From the NCBI GenBank assembly GCA_029247265.1, contig JAQWLN010000127.1, positions 1 to 64,000 on the forward strand: 64,000 nucleotides of DNA, in the 5' to 3' direction. The notes beneath the pieces were generated by a model. It searched no databases and was not told the DNA's origin. It saw only the letters and a list, made by a program, of their open reading frames with translations. Source of the stretch: Fuerstiella sp. GTDB lineage: Bacteria > Planctomycetota > Planctomycetia > Planctomycetales > Planctomycetaceae. Both the position numbers and the translations under genes were made by a program. Each line of letters opens with the position of its first letter. Position 1 is the first letter of the stretch. Shown piece by piece: positions 57,342-64,000 of this stretch.

Positions 57342-60300
57342 ATGCGTAGTGCCATTGCACCACTCGTTTTCTACATGTTCTGTTGTGTTTCTCTTCCGAC
57401 AGTCAATGCCGACGAATCCAGTGACAAGAACCGTCCAATACAGGCCCTGCTGGTCACCGGTGGCTGTTGTCACGACTACGATCGGCAGAAACTGATTTTG
57501 CCGCGCGGCGTCAGTGCTCGAGCCAACGTACGCTGGACTATCGTGCATCAGGGCGGAACAACAACAGACACACCGATCCCGCTGTACGACGATCCAGACT
57601 GGGCGGACGGGTTCGACATCGTCATTCACAACGAGTGCTTCTCACACGTCACCGATCTGGATTTTGTGGATCGCATCCTGCAGCCGCATAAGGACGGTCT
57701 GCCAGCGATCCTGATTCACTGTGCGATGCACTGTTACCGAGTCGAAGACGATCGCTGGTTCAAATTCGTCGGACTGCAGTCGCCCGGCCACGGGCCGCAT
57801 TATTCGTACACGGCTGCCAACGTGAAGCCGGATCACCCGATCATGCAGGGATTCGGACCGATGTTTGTCGCTCCCAAAGGCGAGCTGTATCACTCGATGA
57901 AAGTGTTCGATACCGCCACGCCACTGGCTCAGGCAAATCGCGAGGCTGATGGAATGCCTCAGGTCTGCGTCTGGACGAACGATTATCAGGGCACCAAAGT
58001 GTTCGGCTGCACAATGGGTCACTACAACGAAACCATGGCCGAACCGAAGTACCTGGACATGATGGCCAAAGCCGTGTTGTGGGCAGTCGGCCGCGACTCG
58101 GAAGAAGACTTCACACCGTCCACGGAAAAAATCGATGAAGAAATCAAAGCTCTGATCACGATACCTGTTCAGAAGAACGCAACCAATCCCATTCTGCCTC
58201 AGAACTGCTGCGGCGACACCAACCTGGCCTACGGCAAACCGGTCACTTCCAAAAGCGAACAGTCCGGCAACTTCCGCAAGCATCTCACCGATGGACTGCT
58301 GAATACTCGATACTGTCCATCGGGAGCGCAGGTCGATGAATGGGTCACGGTAGATCTGGAAGAACCACAACACGTGCGAGCCATTCGGCTGCACTGGGAA
58401 AAGCCAACCGACATCGTCTACAGGTACATCGTCGAAACGTCGGCCGACAACGAAAACTGGACACGGGTCGTTGACGATTCCAACAACGAAGAGCCCGGGG
58501 CCATTCGAGCTCATGTCCTGGACGCTCCGGACACGCAATATATCCGCACGACCTTCCTGGGCGCCAGCAAAGGCCTGTGGGGCTCCATCTGGGAACTGGA
58601 AGTATCAGCCGGCGAACTGCCTGAGCTACCGGAAGTCGTTGCCCCTGTGGGTTTGTCCGCGTCGATCGGCGATGTGCAGACGCCGCCAGGCTTCAATGTC
58701 ACGATGTTCGGCCAGCCACCGACAGTGAACTACCCCGTCTGTCTGACAGCAGCAGCCACGGGCGAAGTGTTTGTGGGCGTGGACGAACAGGGTTCGCTGG
58801 GCAAGGAAACCGGTCGAGGCAAAGTGTTGCGCTGTATCGATACGAATGGTGACGGCACGGCCGATCAGGTCAACGAATTTGCGAAGATGGATCACCCTCG
58901 TGGCCTGATCTACGACAACGGCTCACTGTGGGTTCTGCATCCTCCCTACCTGAGCGTTTTCCGCGACAACGATAGTGACGGAAAATCCGACGAAAGCGAA
59001 GTGCTGATCAAAGGCATCAGCACGGAAGAAGTCAACAAACGTGGAGCTGACCACACGACCAACGGCATTCGCATGGGCATCGACGGCTGGATCTATATCG
59101 CGGTCGGTGATTTCGGGTTCACCCAAGCCATCGCAAAAGACGGAACGACGCTCAGTAAACGCGGCGGCGGTATCGTGCGCATTCGCCCTGACGGCACTGA
59201 GATGGAGATCTACTCGTGGGGTCAGCGCAACATTCTGGACGTGGCGATTGATCCTTATATGAACATTTTCACACGAGACAACACGAACGATGGCGGCGGC
59301 TGGGACATTCGGGTGTCGCACATTCTGCAGTCCGCCAACTACGGATATCCATCGCTGTACAAGAACTTCACTGACGAAATCATGCCGCCGCTGGCCGACT
59401 ACGGCGGAGGCTCAGGCTGTGGCTCGATGTACTTTCACGATGAACGGTGGCCCGCTGAATATCGTAATCTGCTGCTGACATGCGACTGGGGAACCAGCAA
59501 TGTTCACAGCCACAAGCTACCTGTCAACGGAGCAACCTTTGATCCGCAGCAGGACACCTTCCTGAAAATCCCCCGCCCAACGGATATCGACGTCGACGCC
59601 AGCGGGCGGATGTACGTCAGCAGCTGGAAGAACGGCAAGTTCGCCTATGACGGTCCGGACGTGGGCTTTGTCGCTCAGGTCACACCAACGGATTTCCTGG
59701 CAAAGCCTGTACCCGATGTACGCCAGTTAGAAGTCACATCACTGATCGACTTGCTGCAGCACCCGTCAGCTGCGATGCGACTTCATGTACAGCACGAAAT
59801 CCTCAGACGTAGCGACACGAAAAAACGTGCCACGACAGAGGATGATGGCCCTTCCCCACTGAACGAAGAACTCTTCACGTTTGCCGCTGATCCCAAGACA
59901 TCACTCTACGGACGTGCTGCAGCTATCTTCACATTAAAACAGTCCCTCGGTGCACGTGCCAATTACGAATTGCTGCAACTGGCAAAAGATGCGGCACTTA
60001 CGGAATACTGTCTGCGAGCCATCGCAGATCGCAAATCGGAACTGGATGGCGTGACGCCCGGACCATTTCTGGATGGCTTGCAGAATTCGAATCCACGCGT
60101 TCAGGCTGTCGCGCTGATCGGTCTGGGACGAATCATGTCTCACGCTCTCGCCAATAATTTTGTGGTCAGCGACGCTGAGGGCAACCAGACGGCTTCCGAA
60201 TTCGTAACGTCTGTGGCGACCGCCATTTTGCCTCTGACGATCCCCGCGAAGATCAGTCCGGAAGCCGACGGTGACGACTGGCGTTTGCCACATCCGGAAC

Positions 60301-61265
60301 GTGTCATTCCACACCTTGCTGTACAAGCCCTCGTCAAAATGCATGCCGGCGACGACTGCATTGCTGCACTGAACACGCCTTACCGCAATGGAGCACTGTG
60401 GGCCCTGAAGTCCATGCACAGCGAACGCACGATCAACGGCCTGTTCAAAGTACTCAGCACGACTCACGACAAATCGCTCCGCCGCGAAATATGGACCACG
60501 CTGATTCGACTGTATCATCGTGAAGGGCAATTCACCGATGACGGTCGCGGCTGGTGGGGCACTCGTCCGGATACCACCGGGCCGTATTACGACCGCCAGG
60601 CATGGAGCGAATCCGATCGCATTGCTGCAGCCGTCAAAGTCGCGTTGGCGGAAAACGACGAATCACTGGCCGGACACATCAAAGAGCAGTTGAAACAGCA
60701 CGTTGTCAACATTGACGGCATCAGTGCCGCCGACATCGCATCCATGAACGAACCGGAATCAGCGATCCAGCTGCCCAAAGTCGATCCTAATGATCCCAAT
60801 CAAATCGCCAACCTGCCGTACGAAACCATTCTGTCGCGAGCGACAAGTGCCCAGGGCAATGCCGATGCCGGCAAGGTGCTGTTTCGCAATCAGTCCTGCA
60901 TCAGCTGCCACACCATTGCCAACGGGCAGCAACCCAAAGGGCCGCATCTGGTCGACATCGGCAAGCGTTACAAGAAGAAAGAACTGCTGGAATCGATCGT
61001 GGCCCCCAGCAAAAAGATCGCTCAGGGATTCGATTCATGGACTTTCGTGATGTCCAGCGGCAAGGTTCACAGCGGCTTTGTCGTTCTGGAAAGCGCAGAA
61101 ACTGTCACGATCCGACAGAACGATGGACTCAGTGCAGAACTGCTCCAGGACGACATTGACGAGCGAGTCAAACAGGAAATCTCGATGATGCCGAAAGGTA
61201 TCGTCGCCAACCTGACACCAGAGCAGCTGGCCGACCTTGTTGCGTGGCTGCAGACTCTGCATTGA
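57342..61265 (+). CDS. Giant exported protein: ThuA, discoidin-like, dehydrogenase-type propeller, HEAT-like and PVC-type cytochrome c domains
   Basis: A 1307-residue protein with signal peptide (1-25). Residues 30-245 are a ThuA-like domain (ALLVTGGCCHDY, HCAMHCY). Residues about 285-435 are a discoidin-like carbohydrate-binding domain (NLAYGKPVTSKSEQSGNF, WVTVDLEEPQHVRAIRLHW). Residues 455-800 form a membrane-bound-dehydrogenase-type propeller (FNVTMFGQPP, NGIRMGIDGWIYIAVGDFG). Residues 805-1050 are helical repeats of HEAT type. The C-terminal 140 residues carry one haem site CISCH (Cys1186, Cys1189, His1190) followed by the VAPSKKIAQGFDSWTF segment of PVC-type haem proteins. A DUF1501 gene follows after 270 bases. 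It probably oxidises sugar substrates in the periplasm with electron transfer through the haem. Confidence 0.93.
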   Translation: MRSAIAPLVFYMFCCVSLPTVNADESSDKNRPIQALLVTGGCCHDYDRQKLILPRGVSARANVRWTIVHQGGTTTDTPIPLYDDPDWADGFDIVIHNECFSHVTDLDFVDRILQPHKDGLPAILIHCAMHCYRVEDDRWFKFVGLQSPGHGPHYSYTAANVKPDHPIMQGFGPMFVAPKGELYHSMKVFDTATPLAQANREADGMPQVCVWTNDYQGTKVFGCTMGHYNETMAEPKYLDMMAKAVLWAVGRDSEEDFTPSTEKIDEEIKALITIPVQKNATNPILPQNCCGDTNLAYGKPVTSKSEQSGNFRKHLTDGLLNTRYCPSGAQVDEWVTVDLEEPQHVRAIRLHWEKPTDIVYRYIVETSADNENWTRVVDDSNNEEPGAIRAHVLDAPDTQYIRTTFLGASKGLWGSIWELEVSAGELPELPEVVAPVGLSASIGDVQTPPGFNVTMFGQPPTVNYPVCLTAAATGEVFVGVDEQGSLGKETGRGKVLRCIDTNGDGTADQVNEFAKMDHPRGLIYDNGSLWVLHPPYLSVFRDNDSDGKSDESEVLIKGISTEEVNKRGADHTTNGIRMGIDGWIYIAVGDFGFTQAIAKDGTTLSKRGGGIVRIRPDGTEMEIYSWGQRNILDVAIDPYMNIFTRDNTNDGGGWDIRVSHILQSANYGYPSLYKNFTDEIMPPLADYGGGSGCGSMYFHDERWPAEYRNLLLTCDWGTSNVHSHKLPVNGATFDPQQDTFLKIPRPTDIDVDASGRMYVSSWKNGKFAYDGPDVGFVAQVTPTDFLAKPVPDVRQLEVTSLIDLLQHPSAAMRLHVQHEILRRSDTKKRATTEDDGPSPLNEELFTFAADPKTSLYGRAAAIFTLKQSLGARANYELLQLAKDAALTEYCLRAIADRKSELDGVTPGPFLDGLQNSNPRVQAVALIGLGRIMSHALANNFVVSDAEGNQTASEFVTSVATAILPLTIPAKISPEADGDDWRLPHPERVIPHLAVQALVKMHAGDDCIAALNTPYRNGALWALKSMHSERTINGLFKVLSTTHDKSLRREIWTTLIRLYHREGQFTDDGRGWWGTRPDTTGPYYDRQAWSESDRIAAAVKVALAENDESLAGHIKEQLKQHVVNIDGISAADIASMNEPESAIQLPKVDPNDPNQIANLPYETILSRATSAQGNADAGKVLFRNQSCISCHTIANGQQPKGPHLVDIGKRYKKKELLESIVAPSKKIAQGFDSWTFVMSSGKVHSGFVVLESAETVTIRQNDGLSAELLQDDIDERVKQEISMMPKGIVANLTPEQLADLVAWLQTLH

Positions 61266-61535
61266 TTCAGTCGTATTGGGAACGCATAGGCCTCAATCTC
61301 GGCATGGCCGAAGTTGAGGCTCGAAACGCCAGCGAGTCGGGCTCGTGCGCTAATGAAATATGCCTGCCTGCGCTGCGTGCTCGTATGGGAAACGGCGAGG
61401 CGCTCATGAATGGTCTTCGCAGCCTATTGAGCCGCAGGCTGCTGCGGGGTACACTCGTGTGGCCGTCCACCACATAGAAGTCTCTCTGTCCAGTGGACTC
61501 AACGTTCGCCATCTACGTTCTTCCCGGACCAGACC

Positions 61536-62975
61536 GTGGCACCGCGACAATTCCCACATCCGCACTTGAATCGCCGACAGTTGCTGCAGGTGGGCAGCAT
61601 TGGTCTGGCGAATCTCTCACTGGCAGACTTGCATCGCTGCCAGGCCACCATGGATGGTCCTGATCGTGGTCCGCAAATCCGATCAGTCATCTACGTCTTT
61701 CTGAGCGGTGGGCTGTCACAGCATGAGAGCTTCGATATGAAGCCGCTTGCTCCCGACAGCGTCCGCGGAGAATTCTCGCCGATCGCAACAAAGACGCCGG
61801 GACTGCATATCTGTGAACATCTGCCGCAGCTGGCACAGCGCAGCGAACGTTGGAGTCTGGTTCGGTCGCTGACTCATCAGAGCAACGATCACGGCGAGGG
61901 AATTCACATCATGAATACGGGGCGCAGTCAATTGCCTCCCGGGCTTAACCGCAACAAACCTCAGCCAACGGATTTCCCGTCAATGCTGTCCGTCGCGGGA
62001 AGCCAGCTTAATGGCCCGGGCGGACTGCCAGCCACAGCCGTGTTGCCTCGTCTGGTCGCCAACGTCAACCGTCTGGAGCGGCCAGGGCAAAGAGCCGGCC
62101 TGATGGGCGCCGCGCACGACCCGTGGTTAATCAACGCCGCCAGTGCATGCGATGGATATGGTGCGTGCCCTGACTGTTTTCATTTCTCCAACAAGCCGGA
62201 ATTCCGACATTCCATTTATCCGGTGTTTCAATCGCCCAATCTGCAACTGCCGGATGGACTTTCACTCAGCCGACTGGATCGACGAGCAGATCTACTGGTG
62301 GAAGTCGAACGGCAACGACGGGATCTTGACCAGCAGGCGGCGGTCGCAAACCTGGACCGAAATCGGTCAGGTGCCCTGTCACTGCTGACTTCAGGAGACG
62401 TACGACAGGCCTTCGATCTGCAGAACGAACACCCGCGACGGCTGGATGCGTACGGTCGGAACGTCTTCGGATCGTCAATGCTGCTGGCCCGCCGAATGGT
62501 TGAGGTTGGTGTCAGGCTCGTACAGGTGAATCTGGGGCGAGGTTCTACCTGGGATCAGCACGGCGACGTATTCCCGGCCCTGCGCAAATTGTTGCCGCCG
62601 TTCGATCAGTCCCTATCTGCTCTGCTGGATGATCTTGCCGATCACGGACTGCTGAAATCCACTTTGGTTGTTGTGGCCGGCGAGTTCGGCCGCACGCCGA
62701 AGATTTCAAAGCTGAACGTCTACAAGCGACCCGGGCGAGATCACTGGGGAGCCGCTCAGTCGATACTTCTGGCCGGGGGTGGTGTGCAGGGAGGACGCAC
62801 GATCGGAGCAACCGACGACATCGGAGCGTATCCGGTCAGAGATCCACAGACCCCCGAGAATCTGGCGGCGACTGTTTATTCAACGCTGGGCATTCCAAAA
62901 GATGCTCACTGGCACGACCCAACCGGTCGCCCCTATCCCGTGTACCATGACTCGCCGATCGCCGGGCTGACGTAG
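61536..62975 (+). CDS. DUF1501 protein, likely Tat-exported
   Basis: A 479-residue DUF1501 protein, alkaline-phosphatase-like in fold. The N-terminus has NRRQLLQVGSIGLANLSLADL, a twin-Arg signal. Typical segments are VIYVFLSGGLSQHESFDMKP, LVRSLTHQSNDH, GRSQLPPG, and GEFGRTPKISK with RDHWGAAQSILLAGGGVQGG near the end. The start is uncertain: GTG at 61536 with a weak site. DUF1501 genes usually follow PSCyt/PVC-type cytochrome genes, as here after the 1307-residue protein; the two probably form one exported redox or sulfatase-like unit. Confidence 0.92.
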   Translation: MAPRQFPHPHLNRRQLLQVGSIGLANLSLADLHRCQATMDGPDRGPQIRSVIYVFLSGGLSQHESFDMKPLAPDSVRGEFSPIATKTPGLHICEHLPQLAQRSERWSLVRSLTHQSNDHGEGIHIMNTGRSQLPPGLNRNKPQPTDFPSMLSVAGSQLNGPGGLPATAVLPRLVANVNRLERPGQRAGLMGAAHDPWLINAASACDGYGACPDCFHFSNKPEFRHSIYPVFQSPNLQLPDGLSLSRLDRRADLLVEVERQRRDLDQQAAVANLDRNRSGALSLLTSGDVRQAFDLQNEHPRRLDAYGRNVFGSSMLLARRMVEVGVRLVQVNLGRGSTWDQHGDVFPALRKLLPPFDQSLSALLDDLADHGLLKSTLVVVAGEFGRTPKISKLNVYKRPGRDHWGAAQSILLAGGGVQGGRTIGATDDIGAYPVRDPQTPENLAATVYSTLGIPKDAHWHDPTGRPYPVYHDSPIAGLT

Positions 62976-63018
62976 TCGTGGTCCCGTACACGCTGGGCAA
63001 GTTCGTGAGCTGTGCGTT

Positions 63019-63888
63019 CTACCACCAGATCTCATCCGGAAAAAACCGGGACACCAGATCGCGGTAGTACGGCATCAGCTTCTCAAGATCCGGAGCAGCA
63101 TCACTTTTTGTGTACAGATCGTACGGGTTGAATTCACGTACACGGTCGAACATTCTGCGATCTTCGTCGTTCATCAGATGTGCGTATGCACCTTCGCGAT
63201 GAGCCGGATAGAACGAATGATACCGGATCATGTACTGCGCCTCGCGCGGAACAAAATCCTTCACGACGTTGTACAGGTATTCGTCGTGGCCCCACGACAT
63301 CAGCACATTGTCCAGACCGCAACCGGCCTCATAGATTCCGTTCTCCGTCTGGTAAACTTCGTTGTGCCAGTCGGCATTCTGCTGAAAGAATTCGTGGTAA
63401 ACGATGGACTTCGAATAACGACAACCTACCGGGAAGGTGTCCCCGGTAACGGCCCATTGAGGTTCATCAAACAGACACAGCACTTTGCCCATGTCATGAA
63501 TCAGCCCCGTCAGCACAAACCAGTCAGGGTGTCCGTCTGCGCGGATGGCTTCCGCCGTTTGCACGGCATGAGCGATCTGAGGCAGCTCGGTGTCGGGATC
63601 GCTGTCGTCGACCAGCTCGTTCAGAAAATCCATGGCCTGCCAGATGCCCATACTCCGCGTGCGCACCGGAAGATACTTTTTGCGTGAGGCTCGGACAAAG
63701 TCGACCGTCTGACGCACGTGATTCTGATGATAAAACTCGCGAACCGAATCCCGAACCTGATCGCCGTAATCTCGGAATCCGTCCTCGGCATCACTGTCGG
63801 ACGCCGGATAGCGGTTTCGCACATCTTCGTCATAGTCATCCAGTGATGACAACGGATTCTGCGATGTCGTGTCGTCGGGGACTTGCAT
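63019..63888 (-). CDS. Myo-inositol oxygenase (MIOX)
   Basis: A 289-residue enzyme that opens the inositol ring with O2 to give D-glucuronate. All six di-iron ligands known from mouse MIOX have equivalents: His107 ([12 protein letters not shown]), His131-Asp132 (LIHDMGK), His201 (SWGHDEYLY), His224 (IRYHSFYP) and Asp257 ([11 protein letters not shown]). GDTFPVGC and the terminal [19 protein letters not shown] are also family marks. The first 45 residues are a polar extension. CAGGAAT seven bases before the ATG sets the start. MIOX is best known from eukaryotes and is rarer in bacteria. No inositol-transport or uronate genes are nearby in the window. Confidence 0.95.
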   Translation of the reverse strand: MQVPDDTTSQNPLSSLDDYDEDVRNRYPASDSDAEDGFRDYGDQVRDSVREFYHQNHVRQTVDFVRASRKKYLPVRTRSMGIWQAMDFLNELVDDSDPDTELPQIAHAVQTAEAIRADGHPDWFVLTGLIHDMGKVLCLFDEPQWAVTGDTFPVGCRYSKSIVYHEFFQQNADWHNEVYQTENGIYEAGCGLDNVLMSWGHDEYLYNVVKDFVPREAQYMIRYHSFYPAHREGAYAHLMNDEDRRMFDRVREFNPYDLYTKSDAAPDLEKLMPYYRDLVSRFFPDEIWW

Positions 63889-64000
63889 GTGGATTCCTGC
63901 TGTCAGATCACTGGTGAGAAGGAACGATACAAATCGGAAGCGTCACTGAAACGCAAAGTACACACAGCTGACCATTAACGACACCTCAGTCCATGGAACG

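Noticed and set aside
57642-58538. 298-codon minus-strand frame within the 1307-residue gene
   Set aside because: Shadow frame in GC-rich coding DNA; the plus-strand product has clear domains throughout.
61266-61535. Short plus-strand frame between the giant cytochrome gene and the DUF1501 gene
   Set aside because: 77 codons, no RBS, no hydrophobic or conserved pattern; treated as intergenic.

Overview
The window is bacterial chromosome, almost certainly from a planctomycete. The phylum call rests on families typical of Planctomycetes seen together: a PSCyt1/DUF1549/DUF1553 cytochrome protein, a DUF1501 protein, a DUF1080 protein, ThuA-like proteins, a 1307-residue PVC-type dehydrogenase with a C-terminal haem site, large secreted FG-GAP/UnbV and EF-hand proteins, and a secreted protein with the GYYxPGEW/QIPxN tail that I recall from this phylum. 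Genus cannot be fixed from this sequence alone. Everything below comes from reading the sequence; no database search was run.

Layout. 1-9 kb: end of a sodium:solute symporter, deoA, a convergent LPG-synthase-like flippase, a decayed RND transporter 3' end, tRNA-Leu(CAG) with its terminator, a secreted esterase, a Na/Pi cotransporter and a PhnP-like MBL hydrolase. 8.4-15 kb: a dense plus-strand housekeeping run, psd-pssA (phosphatidylethanolamine), ribE-rsmA-guaB and a planctomycete secreted protein. 15-24 kb: minus-strand DUF1080, PNPOx-like, HD, PSD1-type cytochrome, golvesin/hydrolase, beta-propeller and membrane proteins.

24-27.6 kb is the accessory region. It holds a perfect 21-bp inverted repeat, a decayed papain-family (C1) peptidase, an intact AT-richer metacaspase, a translationally coupled pair of unknown genes (one with an HEASH motif) and a frameshifted alpha/beta-hydrolase fragment. 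I read it as the remains of a transferred proteolytic or conflict-type module.

27.7-46 kb: a metzincin-NPCBM protease, ALDH2-like dehydrogenase, a frameshifted TMTC-like TPR membrane protein, a class V aminotransferase, enolase, a DivIC-like protein, a full RND/MMPL transporter, an FkbM methyltransferase and GT21-like glycosyltransferase, infC with a probable AUC start, a HAD phosphatase coupled to a PMT/ArnT-like enzyme, and a second decayed RND 3' end. 46-64 kb: ThuA plus M19 dipeptidase, NHL-like propeller, giant FG-GAP lipoprotein, EF-hand protein, DinB, RecQ, the giant ThuA/discoidin/propeller/cytochrome protein followed by DUF1501, and a myo-inositol oxygenase.

The most unusual non-coding signal is a 46-nt element present twice with equal length and about three quarters identity (29663-29708 and 37188-37233), both pointing at downstream genes. 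Secreted degradation and oxidation proteins dominate the second half, which fits a polymer-degrading marine or aquatic planctomycete (inference).
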